Shown here: positions 48,222-60,149 of the stretch, one piece after another
How positions within the stretch are numbered: the first letter of the stretch is position 1
Layout: each line of letters begins with the position of its first letter
NCBI GenBank assembly: GCA_027943335.1
Contig: BSBK01001583.1
Location: 501,001 to 565,000, forward strand
Source of the DNA: Chamaecyparis obtusa
Lineage: Eukaryota > Streptophyta > Pinopsida > Cupressales > Cupressaceae
Reading direction: 5' to 3'
DNA: 64,000 bases
Translations under genes and position numbers: made by a program
Notes under the pieces: generated by a model
Told to the model about the DNA's origin: nothing
Databases searched by the model: none
The model's input: only the letters and a program-made list of their open reading frames with translations

Positions 48222-50056
48222 GACACCCCAGGTTCAAAAATATGTTCTCATAGGCTGGAAGAACATCTTTCGGGATTCAGCACATAAACCCTGAACTGGT
48301 TCTTCACATACAAGTCCTTCAACTCTTCAGCTTGCATACTCTTCTACTTCAGTTTCCTCTATCTTTTCAAGTCTTTCCTAGATAACACACAAGCTTGTTC
48401 TCCATATTGATCATCCATCCTCTTAGGATTCGAGAACTCAACTTGGCTACCTATACTTAGACTTCTCCTATCGAATGTTGTATCCAACAAAGGCATTAGG
48501 GAAAACTTCCTGTCATCCTTGTCAACCGTAAACACATTCTTGACATAATCATACATAGCTCTGCAATCATATTACCAAGGTCTATCGAGCAATATATGAC
48601 AACTATTCATCTCCACAATATCACACAACACAAGATCCTTATACTGGCTAATCCAAAAATCAACAAAGCACTGCTCCTCACTTCCAGAACATGAACATTT
48701 TGTAACCAGCCAATCCTATAAGGATGAGGATGCTTCATTCTATTCAAACCAAGTTTCTGAACCATGTCCTCAAAAATAAGGTTATCAGTACTACCACTAT
48801 CAACAATTACATCACAAAATTTACCTCTATAATTGCATCGAGTTCTAAACAAGTTACTCCTCTAACAAGGTTCCTCCTTTGTACCAAGCAATGTTCTCCG
48901 AACTAGCAAGTTCTCAGATTCAGGTTCACTCTCAATGTTCTTGTTTAGCAAAATAGTCCATCAATCACCAAGCTTCTTCTATGTACACTCAAAAGAACAA
49001 TGTCCTTCTTCACCACAATTATAACAAGTACCCTTAAAGATAAATCTACCTGTCTTCTTTTTGAATTCCATAGGTTTTGGTTAATCTTCAACAGCCGGTT
49101 TATCCTTCACTGAGTGTTCAATCTTTTCCTTCCCTCGGGGATTACTATGTTGTCTCCTTTTCAAATTATCTTCGACCTTCAGAGCATATTGATAAGCATC
49201 TTCAATCAAATCAAGCTCATCCTAAATATTACGTCTTAGACCATTAACATACTGAGCTACTTTTTCTTTACCAAGTTCTCTGTGTCCAGACCGAATAGTC
49301 AACTTATAGAACTCCTCGATATAGTCTTCCACAGTCAAATCTTTTTGCTTCAGATTTTGCAACTTGTTAAACAAGTCAAGCTCATTGTTGACATGTGTGA
49401 ACTTATCTTTCAATTTAGTCACCATCAACTTCCACTGATTGGTCTTCATTTCACCTTCATCTTCTCTATCTCTTTGTAGTTCTTTCCACTAAAGAGAAGC
49501 ATGTCATTTCAACTTAGTCTATGCTAATCTTACTCAAAGAGGATCTTCAATTTCTTCAAGCTCAAAGAAATCTTCTAATTCACCAATCCAATCAATCAAG
49601 TCCTCAGGTCTCAAAGTACCAGAGAAAGTAGAAAGTTGCATTTAGTAACTATTACTTAATCGAGCTCCAGATCTATGCAACTGACTAGTTCTGTCTTCAG
49701 CAAATCTATCTCTCTCATCATGTCCACTAGATCCAGTAGCTTCAAAGTCTTCAGAAACTTCTTCATAACCATCATCAGCACCAAGATTCCTTAGCATACT
49801 AGCAATAGCCCTCATGACCTCAGTGATCATGTCATTCTTCATCAATTCCATCTCAGATCTAAAATCAACTTTAACCTTCTCTGTAATATTTGATTCCACA
49901 TCATCATAAAGATCTGCAATCTCTGTAGGGTCCAATCTTCTCAGAGGCATCCTCAAGATTTTTGAAAACCCAAATCAATAAATCACCAATAAAGTTCCTG
50001 GTACAAACAACCTCAACTGGTTTGCACACTCAAGATCTTTAAGCTCTGATACCACC
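48222..50056 (-). pseudogene. gag-protease internal region 2, most complete copy
   Basis: Order on the minus strand: N-terminal 104-codon frame (49956-49642, RMPLRRLDPTEIADLYDDVE), capsid-like gag (about 49640-49222, TLRPEDLIDWIGELEDFF, KDLTVEDYIEEFYKLTIR), zinc knuckle at about 49000-49045 (CYNCGEEGHCSFEC, intact C-x2-C-x4-H-x4-C), protease (48852-48607, DVIVDSGSTDNLIFEDM, HPHPYRIGWLQN), a tail (48556-48359) and then the LTR. Stops break it in several places. PBS at 50044-50056 reads GGTGGTATCAGAG on the minus strand (initiator tRNA-Met type). Confidence 0.82.
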
Positions 50057-50967
50057 TGATGCAGGATATGCAAGGAGGATCCAATTAAGGACAGTCCTCA
50101 CATGCAGCCAAACAACACAATGTGAAATAACATAGCAAGACAATTATTTTCAACTGAATTTTCATTAACATGCCTAACTGTAAGGCCTTTCGGGTTATGG
50201 CCAGTTACAATCAAGAAACAGTTCTGCAAGATAAACAAAGATCCAAGCCAACTCTAGCTATTCTAGCTCTAAAATAAATCAGCAACTGATGGAAACCCTA
50301 AGACAAATCTGAACTTGAGCTCGCAAGCCTCCAAGCAATCTCCTTGTCTCTAAGCAAACAACCACTAGCTTTTCTATTACAAACTATTAGATAACAATCC
50401 GATCTTCAAGATCTTACAGGATCCAAATGTAAACTCTGTCAATCTCACAAATCTAATGCCCAAACAATTACCCAAGCACTCCTTAAATACTAATCTTCAG
50501 CCACAAGTCGGCTGGATGACATAATTAACTCCAAAGCTAAGTCAGATCCTATTATAAACAAATATTAAATGCAATAATGGTTAGCTTTCAAATAGCATTA
50601 CAAACATTTAATTCTCCATGTGGGCCTCAAGATCTACATAGGAGAATACAACAAAAACTACCAACAATAAATGTACCAACTCGGCCAACCAAATCTCCAA
50701 GAACTCCTGTCGGTAAACCAAAACTACCGAGTGCCAGAGAAACAACTGAGCACCTGTGAAAACTGACCAAGCCATGCAACACCAAGAAACACAAGGATCA
50801 TTGAGCATATGTTCCGTCGAGAGCCATAGGTTTCACTGAGTTCCTTCAGCGACTGAGCTTCCTTCAATAACTGAGACCATCGGTTAAAGCTGCAACTGAG
50901 TAACACAAAACCAAAACAACACACCACCATGCAGATGTACCAAGTACCCTAGAATGGCCCTACATCA
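50057..50967 (-). repeat. LTR-C of the array (5'-most LTR)
   Basis: TGATGCAGGATATG to CCCTACATCA, 911 bp. Confidence 0.88.
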
Positions 50968-50972
50968 CTTCC

Positions 50973-51330
50973 AAAAGGTGTATGTGTTTTTCCATCCACC
51001 ATGAATAAATTTCCTATGATACTACTATGGTCTTCCTAGAAACAAATGACATGCATCCATTGGAATGACATCACACCATACCTCATCCTTATAGACTTTT
51101 CCTATGGAAAATTTAATAAGACACCACTTATCCACTATAAATCTAGTCCCCTTTGTGAACGATGCAATACAATAGGGGTGAGGATTATTTTCATACTTTA
51201 AATTTAGTTTATCTACCATTTATGTAGAAACAATGTTCTTACAACTACCTCCATCAATAATTACTTGACATACCTTTCCTCCTGAAGTACACCTTGTACA
51301 AAATATGTTGGTTCTAATCTATGAATCATC
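50973..51330 (-). pseudogene. protease of element G
   Basis: Minus-strand reading VCQVIIDGGSCKNIVST, a stop, then MVDKLNLKYENNPHPYC (51219-51025) and PMDACHLFLGRP. IIDGGSC is the catalytic block usual for plant chromoviruses. It is interrupted at 50968 by the array; the continuing block is at 44632-44906. Confidence 0.75.
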
Positions 51331-52497
51331 GAGAAATTTTCCTTGTACCTCCTTTACTGGGATTACCATTGTCCTCCTCATCATGAGACTTTCTCCTAAC
51401 ACCTCTTGTTCTCCTTTATTCTCAGCTTGATCCAGATTCATCCTAGATGGTATTTATTAATTTCTCTCTTGCATGTTATTATTGGAGGATTCAAATACTA
51501 TGTGGCCTTCTTCACCACACCTAAACTAAGTGAATGGTCTTCTTTGGCCTTCCCATCCTCTACCACTACCATAACCTTGCCCTTGCTGAAACCCCCTTCC
51601 TTGCAGTTGATTTGATGGAGTTTGGCAATTTTCTTATGATTTCTCTCTTCCTTGGGATGATTCCCGCTGATTATAACTTGATCCATCACATGATGGGGAT
51701 GATGTACCCCTTCTTACTCCTCCATTTCTATAAAAATACTGGTGACTTTTCTTTTCTTCTGCCTTTAAGGCAAGCTTGTATGCCTCTTTCATTCTAGTGA
51801 CTCGATTCATGCTCAATTCATCTTGTATAGAAAACTTTAGGCCATTAACATACCTTGAAGCAATATGTTCATTAGTTTCATTGGGATCTAAATGAATAGA
51901 TAATTTATAGAATTCATTTGTATAGTCTTCTACAATAGATAGATTTTTCATTAGATTTTTAAAACTTTGAAAGAGGGTTTGTGTATAATCTATAGGTAGA
52001 AAGAAATTTCTCTCTCTGTTTCTTCTCCAACTTTTCCCAGGTTCTTATTTTCTACTTTCCCTTTTAGGTTCTTTCTTTTCACAAGTTATCCCACCAGATC
52101 ATTGCATGCCCTTTTATTTTTGTACAGGTAAATTTTACTTTCCTCTCTTCTATCATATGATTCCACTCAAAGAACTTACCCATGCTATTTAGCCAATCTA
52201 TCATCTCCTTTGGTTTAAGACTACTTGCATAATCAGATACTTCAACTTTGATGCATTCATTTATTCCTTCTAATTCCCTGAGAATGCTTACCATAAAAGA
52301 TAGTCCATTTTTTTGTTCTTCATATTCTTTGACCTCTACACATTGTTCACCTCTCCTTCCATGACTTACTTTGCCATCTAAATCATATCATTTTTTTCTT
52401 TTGCAAGAATTTCTTTAAGATCTTCAACTTGTCTCTGGAGTGTTTTCATGTCCCTATACATCGATTTAATACCTCTTCCTCTTCCTCTCCCAGCCAT
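51331..52497 (-). pseudogene. gag of element G
   Basis: It starts at an ATG at 52497 (MAGRGRGRGIK, then a coiled-coil-like Gln/Lys/Glu stretch). The capsid-like part is 52294-52079 (KPKEMIDWLNSMGKFFEW, GHAMIWWDNL) and 51951-51634 (VEDYTNEFYKLSIHLDPNE, RVTRMKEAYKLALKAEEK). A zinc-knuckle relic lies near 51510 (FRCGEEGHIVFE), missing one or more Cys. It is collinear with the copy-1 remnant at 36905-38159. Confidence 0.78.
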
Positions 52498-52517
52498 CTT
52501 TCTACTCTAATACTAGA

Positions 52518-52866
52518 TAATGTAGCCATAATTCCTATAACAATTAACAGAAACACAAGAGAGAAAGAAAACATAGAAGATTTTTAGAATTCCAATCCTT
52601 CTTCATTATTCTTCCCACTACTCTACTATTACAATGTAACAAAACACTAATGTTAACTACAACTCTAAAAATTACCCTTTTCTAAAAATTAAAAAAAATC
52701 TAAATTTGAGACATCATATGATGAAATTTTGCTCCCCAAAAATGTCAAGATCTGGTCCAATAAAATTGAAATTTTTATGAACTTTAGAAGACACATCTAT
52801 GTGTAAAATTTCTGCCCAAATGGACAACCAAGTCAAAATTTATGACTCTCAAAAGTCACTGCATCA
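52518..52866 (-). repeat. 5' LTR of element G, copy 2, internally deleted
   Basis: 349 bp; ends TAATGTAGCC (one change from TGATGTAGCC) and CTGCATCA. About 170 bp missing internally near 52680. Adjacent PBS on the minus strand is TCTAGTATTAGAG. Confidence 0.8.
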
Positions 52867-53022
52867 CTAGTGATAGTCTATGGATCTTAGTAGTCATGGA
52901 TGACATACCTTGTCTTGTGTATGCTTCCAATGTACATTGGGCCTAAATGTAGTGTCGTAAAATCTTGTCTTTAACAAATTTACACTAGATGGTCAATGTG
53001 TATAATTTGTGCATGATTGTTC

Positions 53023-54310
53023 TATTAGGAATAGTCCCAAGAGATAACTAAGAGGGGGGGGGGGGGGGGGTGAATCAACTATCTACAAGATTCAATTCTT
53101 TATCCAATTAAGTATACTTAAAAATTAATCATAAAAACAATGAGAGAACATATGAACACAACACCAATATTTCAGATATGGGGAAACCCAAATAGGTAAA
53201 AACCCTGGTGGGAATTAACACCCACTAATATTCTACACTAGAGTATTATGTTCCTTGTTAGAAGATCCTTTACCCTGTTAGGAGTAGCTTTACAATATAT
53301 TTAGTACAGTAGAATTGGTCAAGGGTTGGACCCTATTAGGAGTCTTTTACAATTGTCCCTGTTAGGGGAGAGGACGCACTATTCTAGAGCTCACTGCTCA
53401 AATGGGCGAAGGCTACAACCTTTTGAATAACAGATATACACTATATCTAGATCTTGGTGAACTACACTTTGACCTATTGTCTGGATCAGTTCCAATGAAT
53501 AGCACAAGTACTTTACTTGGTCACATAGACATTCTTCTTATGGCTCAACACTTTGCACGCTCTGCTCTGCTTTGCTTAATCAACCATGAACCACACTTCA
53601 ACAATCACAAATGACTGCCTATAAATATCTTTCCTCCAACTGATATAATCAAGTCAGACTATTAGAACCATCTTGAAATCATAATAGAGAAACCATAACA
53701 AACTCCAAAAAACATTATGTCGGCTCTACTATGCATGCAACACAATTTGGGACTTGTCCAAAAAGATAATTTTAGACGCACACTACACACTGTCGGCTCT
53801 ACCAAAACAACTGGATCTTTCTCCTCAAGCTGAATTAACTCATGCACTCTTAATTAAACATCAATAACTCTCCTCTATGCTTAAATCCAAGGGTGCATAC
53901 CCTAAAGATAGGTGCAACTAAAGAACCAATGAAATTTCTGTCGGTTCTCCTAAACAAACATAGGAAACTGCTGCTGGTGAATAGTGACTGCATATCTTCA
54001 CTTCTACTCTTCAAAAGACTATGCTTCCATAACTAAAACATCACTAACATGTCTACAACATATATCCAAGCACACAAGGCTCCATGACAACTGTACGGAC
54101 AACCATACATAGAACACTGCTGACACAAGCTACTATATAACTGTCTGTACTAATAGTTAACCTATGCACCCATGATATCATGTTGATATCATGTCCATGC
54201 TACATATACTGAAAGCTTACTTCATAAGACTTCTACGCATGCTACTTTCCATATATTGTCATCAATGAAAAATATACAATTAGTACTGGCCTGCTGGAAA
54301 ATCTCCAACA
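53023..54310 (-). repeat. 3' LTR of the complete copia
   Basis: 1288 bp, TATTAGGAATAG to ATCTCCAACA. Contains a run of 17 G at 53054-53070 where the other LTR has mixed purines. Confidence 0.92.
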
Positions 54311-54323
54311 ATCTCCCCTTTTG
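54311..54323 (-). other. polypurine tract of the complete copia
   Basis: The minus strand reads AAAAGGGGAGAT directly before the 3' LTR. Confidence 0.85.
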
Positions 54324-54673
54324 GCATTGATGGTTACATTTGGAATGAAAACCCACCACCAACCCAAATGAACATTTCTTTTATAACATTCTCCATTTCC
54401 TCTTCAAAACTCCCCCAAAGATGAATCCTCCATCTGCTGCAACATTTTCTAATATTCTCCATTTCCTCAACTGAACTATTGTCATATCTGAATGCTGCTC
54501 CCCCTTAGTATATTACTTCTCTTTTACTTATGTTTTTCATGAATCTGTATATTAATCCCCCTTTGACATCAATGGAAAAGGGTGCCATTCATTTTAAGCA
54601 CCAGTAGTACTCATGAGGTAGAGTAGTCAACCTTCCATCAGTCCCTGAAGACTGATGCATTTCCTGCCTTCTT
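54324..54673. other. non-coding 3' region of the complete copia
   Basis: 350 bp between RNase H and PPT. 'Ctccatttcctc' occurs twice (about 54391 and 54457). No gene. Confidence 0.7.
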
Positions 54674-55519
54674 CTAAGCAAAATAAGGGAAGGGAATTAC
54701 TCCCAACTTCTCCCTAAGATACTCAAAAGTATCTTTAGGAAAGGGCTTTGTGAATATATCTGCCAACTGATCTTTAGTACTCACATAGTCCAACATAGCT
54801 TCTTTCTTTGCCACTTTCTCTCTTAGAAAGTGATACTTGATCTCAATGTGATTTTTCTTTGCATGCATCACATGGTTCTTTGACATATTGATAGTGCTAG
54901 TGTTATAACAGTGAATAACAATAGGATAATCAATCAGAATTCCAAAATCCTTTATCATCTACTTGATCCAAACAATTGTAGAACAATTCAAGGCTCCTAC
55001 AACATACTCCGCTTCTGCTGTTGACTGAGAAATACAATTTTGTTTCTTACTTGTCCAAGTGACAAGTCTATCACCAAGAAACACTGATCCACTTGAAGTA
55101 CTCTTTATGTCATCAACACATCCTGCCCAATCTGCATCAGAATACACATGAAGCTCAACATTTTTTGAATTAGGATACCATAGACCATAATCTATAGTAC
55201 TCTACAAGTATCTAAATATTCTCTTTACTGCCATGAGGTGACTTTTTTTAGGTTTTACTACAAATCTTCCAACTATGCCAACTTCATTTGAAATATCAGG
55301 TCTAGTCTGAGTAAGATATATAAGTTTACTAATCATAGACTTATATAATGTTATATCTACTGCTAGTGAGTAATATTCTTTTGTAAGCTTGCATCCAATG
55401 ATCATAGGGGTTCCTATTGGCTTGCAATCATCCATCTTGAATTTATTCAGTATCTCTTTCACATATTTTGACTGATTAATAAAAATTCCTTTTTCTGTCT
55501 ACTGCACATTTAGTCCCAA
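54674..55519 (-). pseudogene. copia RNase H (complete element)
   Basis: Pieces 55462-55202 (CKPIGTPMI, YLTQTRPDISNEV, AVKRIFRYL), 55147-54959 (YSDADWAGCVDDIKSTSSG, SKKQNCISQSTAEAEYV) and 54958-54674 (NTSTINMSKNHVMHAKKNHI, KDQLADIFTKPFPKDTFEYL). These are the canonical copia RNase H blocks with catalytic DAD and the E of AEAEY. Stops separate the pieces. Confidence 0.88.
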
Positions 55520-56845
55520 AAAGTATTTGATAGGACCAATCATACTCATCTCAAATTCATTCTGCATTTCTTTGGCAAATTATGCACTTAGTTTGTCATT
55601 ACCTCCAAAGATAATGTCATCAACAAATATAGCTACAAGAAGTAAACCTTCAAATGTCTCTCTAATGAATAGATTACAATCTACTACTCCTTTCTTGAAT
55701 CCAATCTTTGTTAAGTATCCATCTAGTCTCTCATACCATGCTCTAGGGGCTTGTTGAAGTCCATAGAGGGCCTTCTTCAATCTGCATACCATATCAGGTT
55801 TGTCAGATAAGGTGAATCTTTTTGGTTTCTCAATGTATACTTCTTCATTCAAATCACCACTCAAGAATGCTAACTTGACATCCATTTGATATACTTTGAA
55901 GTTTTTGACTATAGCATAAGTTAGAAATAACTTAATAGCTTCTAATCTACTCACGGGTGCAAATGTGTTAGAATAATCAATGCCTTCTCTTTGCACATAT
56001 CCTTTACATACTAACCTTTCTTTGTTTCTTACTATTGTACCATCTTCATTCATCTTGTTTATGAATATCCACTTTATTTCAATCACATTCTTATCACTAG
56101 GTCTTGGGACCAGCTCCCAAGTGTGATTCTTAACAATATGATCAAGTTCTTCTTTCATAGCATCATGCCAAGCTGAATCATTACATGCATCTTCAACACT
56201 TAAGGGTTCAATCCGAGATAGTAAACATAGCACTTCATTGCCAGCTGAGTTCTTTGCTTGGGACCTTGTTAGGAATTTGGCACTTTGATCTCCAATGATG
56301 TCTGTCTTGGAAGGATTTCTTGATGTAAACTTTGAAACTTTAGGTGATGCTGACTTATTAGCCTTAGGAGTCTTTTCTTCACTCGTCTCAGGGTCATTGA
56401 ATAATACATCAATACTATCAAACATTTCTTTAATAATTGTCTCACTAGTGGAGGGTCTAGGTTCTTCTTCAATCATGGGTGAGTAATCATGATATCTTTC
56501 TTGAATCATAAAATTTTCATCAATCTTTACATGAGCACTTTCAATGATCTTTTTCAATCTTAAATTGAAACATCTATAAGCTTTACTTTTAGTAGAGTAA
56601 CCAAGGAAAATACCTTCATCACTTCTTGCATCAAACTTGCCTACTGCTTCATCCCTCTTGATGTAGCACTTGCTTCCAAAGATTCTGAAGTATTTTACTA
56701 TGGGAACATTACCAAACCATAGCTCATATGGTGTTTTCTCAGGACCTAGCCTCAATTGAATTCTATTGATGGTATAGACTGCTGTATTGACCACATCTCT
56801 CCAATAGGTGTGTGCAACTTTTCCTTCTATCATAATGGTGCGCAC
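55520..56845 (-). pseudogene. copia integrase C-terminus and reverse transcriptase
   Basis: A 421-codon frame (56845-55580). Residues 1-100 are the integrase end (YELWFGNVPIVKYFRIFGSK, DARSDEGIFLGYS); 100-210 a Ser/Lys-rich linker; 230-421 the RT: ELVPRPSDKN, APVSRLEAIKLFLTYA, YQMDVKLAFLSGDLNEEVYI, LYGLQQAPRAWYERLD and the catalytic FVDD at about residues 411-414. This is the longest intact frame of the window and ends in the RT palm; the remainder (to 55520) is out of frame. Confidence 0.9.
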
Positions 56846-57508
56846 TGTATCAAGGATGATGCTATTCCTTCTCTCTACAATTCCATTCTGTTGAGGGGTT
56901 CTAGGTGCACTTAACTATCTCTTTATGCCATGTTCTTCACGGTACTCATAGAATCTATCAGAGGTGAATTCTCCTCCTCTATCTGATCTCAAACATTTTA
57001 TCTTTAGTTTAGATTCATTCTCAACCTTAGCTTTGAATATTTTGAACTTCTCAAAGGCTTCTGACTTATCTTTCAAGAATGCAACCCATATCATTCTAGT
57101 ATAAGCATCAACAAAAAAAATGAAATGCCTTTCACCATAGTATGATCTTGTTTGAGTTGGACCACATAGTTCTATGTGAATCAGATCCAACTTGTTCTCT
57201 GCTAAATTCTACTTGCTCCTGAATGAATTTCTCACATGCTTTCCCATTACACATTCCCTGCATATAGTATCAACTGGCTTTTCTATGCTAGGTAGATCTC
57301 TTACTACCTTTACATTTCTTATCTTTACTATGTTATCAAAATTGATATGAAATAGTCTTTTATGCCACAACCAACTGTCATCAACTTTAGCAACAAAACA
57401 ACTTGCTTCTGAATTGAGTTGAAACACATTACCTCTTTTCTTTGAGCCTGATGTAATCATAACACCATCTTTGTTGTTAATGATGCATTTGTCATCTTTG
57501 AACTCCAA
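56846..57508 (-). pseudogene. copia integrase with a changed catalytic residue
   Basis: 57508-57209 holds the zinc-binding region (WLWHKRLFHINF, CRECVMGKH). 57190-56915 holds the core: IHIELCGPTQTRSYYG, FVDAYTRMIWVAFLKDK, CLRSDRGGEFTSDRFY. The Glu block (NGIVERRN) follows near 56880. The first catalytic residue, normally Asp in the xDLCGP block, is Glu here (GAA). The second Asp and the Glu are present. A stop separates the core from the zinc part. Confidence 0.85.
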
Positions 57509-57848
57509 CTAATAGCCTTTTCCAAGTAACTATCCAACACTAAGAAGGTTATGTTTCAAACCATCAACATAAAGAACATCATCAGTACTATACTTTCCAT
57601 CCAAAGTGATGGCTCCTCTACCAACTATTGGTTTAGGAGTTTTGTCTCCCAATCTGACCATGCCACCATTGTATTTGTCCAAATGAACAAACCTATCTTT
57701 ATCACCTATCATGTGATGTGAACAACCACTATCTATAATCTAGTCTGTCCTTATGTCAGCTTGTGAAATCAATGCTAGCTCTTGTTCCTTTTTATCTTCT
57801 TTATGACTTGTCTTACTATTCATTTTGTCTACAATAGAAATGAATCCA
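57509..57848 (-). pseudogene. copia protease
   Basis: Reading from about 57760: IIDSGCSHHMIGDKDRF with catalytic DSG, then KPIVGRGAITLDGKYS, VLYVDGLKHNLLSVG (57712-57530), which leads into the gag-pre-integrase block. Trp before IIDSGC is a stop (TGG to TAG). Confidence 0.85.
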
Positions 57849-58826
57849 ATTTATTTTTCACCTAATTCTTCATCTGAAACTCCATCTCCAACATAGTAGA
57901 ATTCTTTAGAATACTTAGGCTTGTAATCCTTTTTGAACTTTCTAGCTCTAGTAGGACACTTAGATGTAAAGTGACCGATCTTATTACATGAAAAGCACTT
58001 GAATGGTAATTGAACTTCATATTTTCCTTTTCCTTTCTTTTCTCTTTTAGCAATCATAGAAATGAAATCCTCTAGAGTTTTCTCTTCATCGTCATCATCA
58101 AAATTGCCAGAAGTGTTTGCAAATTTCTTAACATGAACTGTTGCTTTGAAGGCTATTTCACTCTTTGGTTCTGTCTTCAATAATGAAATCTCAAAAGCTG
58201 AGAGTTTGTTGATCAAGGTCTCTCTCTTGAAATTAGATGTAAGCTACATGGTCTCATCAAGGATGTTGATCTTGCTTTCATATTCAGGAGTAAGAGTAGT
58301 CATCAACTTATCCATGATGTTCTCCTCTGAAATCTCTCCACCATTGTTTTTGATTCCAACAGCTGCTTCATTTATCCTCTGATTATAAGCTCTTATGTTT
58401 TCTTCAGGAAGCATTTATAATGCATTGTATCTTTTCTTCCATGTCTTTCTGTGTGCATCCTTTGCTTGTTTGTCTCCTTCAAATATGTCCTCTAGGTGCT
58501 TCCATATTTTATGGGCTGTATCCACCTTTTTTATTTTTGAAAACTCACCATCAATTACGGCGCTGATAAGGGCTTATTTAGCAATAGCATTCTAATGAAA
58601 CAATTCCTTTTTCCTATCAGTACCATATTCTTGAGAAAGGTCTTCTAGGGTAGGTATCTTGGCTGCTTTGATAGTCACATCAAAAACTTCAAAACCAATG
58701 CACTGCAAATGGGTCACCATCTTGTTCTTCCAATCAAGATAATTCTCTCCATTAAACTTAGGTCTTTCTTTCCTGAAGTACGCTATCTGGTCAACCTCAA
58801 GCTATTAAAATTTATCTCCAAGGCAC
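57849..58826 (-). pseudogene. copia gag
   Basis: The N-terminal part, broken, reads IAYFRKERPKFNGENYLDWK and KMVTHLQCIGFEVFDV; then HKIWKHLEDIFEGDKQAKD and LPEENIRAYNQRINEA. The C-terminal 121-codon frame (58216-57851) has the zinc knuckle CFSCNKIGHFTSKC (C-x2-C-x4-H-x4-C). This is the standard layout of plant copia gag. The start codon itself was not found; it lies within about 40 bp of the PBS. Confidence 0.88.
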
Positions 58827-58828
58827 TT

Positions 58829-58841
58829 GGCTCTGATACCA
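58829..58841 (-). other. primer-binding site (initiator tRNA-Met) of the complete copia
   Basis: The minus strand reads TGGTATCAGAGCC, two bases from the LTR. Confidence 0.93.
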
Positions 58842-58843
58842 AT

Positions 58844-60149
58844 TGTTAGGAATAGTCCCAAGAGATAACTGAGAGAGGGAGGGGGTGAATCAGTTATCTA
58901 CAAGATTTAATTCTTTATACAATTAAGTATACTTAAACATTAAGCCTAAACACAATGAGAGAACACATGAACACAACACCAATATTTTGGTTACAGGGAA
59001 GCCCAAATAGGTAAAAACCTTGGTGGGAATTGATGCCCACTAATATTTTGCACTAGAGTATTATGATCCTTGTTAGAAGATCCTTTACCCTGTTAGGAGT
59101 AGCTTTACAATATATTTAGTACAGTAGAATTGGTCAAGGGTCAGACTCTCTTAGGATTCTTTTACAATTGTCCTTGTTAGGGGAGAGGATGCACTGTCCT
59201 AGCGCTCACTGCTCAAATGGGTGAAGGCTACAACCTTCTAAATAATAGATATACACTATATCTAGATCTTGGTGAACTGCGCTTTGACTTGCTATTTGGA
59301 TCAGTTCCAATGAATAACACAAGTACTTTACTTGATCACATAGACCTTCTTCTGATGGCTCAACACTTCGCACACTCTACTCTGCTCTACTTAATCAACC
59401 ATGAACCACACTTCAACAATCACAAATGACTGCCTATAAATATCTTTCCTTCAAATGATATAATCAAGTCATCTTGTTAGAACCATCTTGAAATCATAAT
59501 AGAGAAACCATAACAAACTCCAACAAACATTATGTCAGCTCTATTATGCACGCAACACAATCTGGGACCTGTCTAATAAAATAATTGTAGACGCACGCTA
59601 CACACTGTCGGTTCTACCAAAACAAATGGATCTTTCCCCTCAAGTTGAATTAACTCATGCGCTCTTAAGTGAACATCAATAACTCTCCTCTAAGCTTAAA
59701 TCCAAGGGTGCATACCCTAAAGATAGGCACAACTAAAGAACTAATGAAATCTCTATCGGTTCTCCTGAACAAACACAGGAAACTACTGCTGGCGAATAGT
59801 GACTGCATATCTTCACTTCTACTCATCAACAAACTATGTGTCCATAAATAAAACATCTCTAACATGTCTGCAACATATATCCAAGCACGCAAGCCTCCAT
59901 GACAACTGTATGAATAACCATACATAGAACACTACCTATAACTCTATTAGGAACACTACTGACACAAGCTACTATATAACTATCTGTACTAATCATTAAC
60001 CTTTGCGCCCATGATATCATGCTGATATCATGTCCATGCTACATATACTAAAAAATTACTTCATAAGACTTCCACTCATGCTACTTTCCATATGTTGGCA
60101 TCAATGACAAACATACAGTTAGTACTGGCCTATTGGCAAATCTCCAACA
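58844..60149 (-). repeat. 5' LTR of the complete copia
   Basis: 1306 bp, TGTTAGGAATAG to ATCTCCAACA; pairs with 53023-54310, with an 18-bp length difference and scattered substitutions. 'Ccctgttaggag' words recur at 59090-59180. Confidence 0.93.

Larger units (their letters stand above)
44907..50967 (-). mobile_element. three-LTR tandem array of a gag-pro-only gypsy family
   Basis: LTR-A (44907-45808), internal 1 (45809-47308), LTR-B (47309-48221), internal 2 (48222-50056), LTR-C (50057-50967). The outer flanks are cttct (44902-44906) and cttcc (50968-50972), a single near-identical target duplication, so the array is one insertion that later duplicated between LTRs. Both internals encode gag and protease only, on the minus strand, and go from a short tail after protease into the LTR. 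No RT, RNase H or integrase is present in either copy. Confidence 0.88.
43745..52866 (-). mobile_element. gypsy (chromovirus-like) element G, polymerase deleted, hosting a nested array
   Basis: 3' LTR 43745-44273, 5' LTR 52518-52866, both TGATGTAG...CATCA, flanked by the same 5-mer ctagt at 43740-43744 and 52867-52871. Internal order on the minus strand: gag, protease, (nested array), pre-RT linker, then straight into an integrase C-terminus and a chromodomain-like end. RT, RNase H and the integrase core are absent. The 5' LTR has an internal deletion of about 170 bp relative to the 3' LTR. Confidence 0.85.
53023..60149 (-). mobile_element. complete Ty1/copia element, recently inserted in copy 2
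   Basis: A 7.1-kb minus-strand element with both LTRs (53023-54310 and 58844-60149), PPT, PBS and all coding domains in copia order. The target duplication tgttc is perfect (53018-53022 and 60150-60154). The interrupted sequence is continuous in copy 1 near 38830, an empty site. The left terminal dinucleotide is TA instead of TG. Coding frames carry a handful of stops, so it is inactive but much better kept than its neighbours. Confidence 0.93.

Noticed and set aside
44907..50967. Two independent neighbouring insertions of the same gypsy family
   Set aside because: Only the outer edges carry a target duplication and the middle LTR is shared, so one insertion plus recombination is simpler.
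53023..60149. Endogenous pararetrovirus or retrovirus
   Set aside because: Integrase precedes RT, initiator-Met PBS, PPT and two LTRs with 5-bp target duplication: a plain copia element; no movement or envelope protein.
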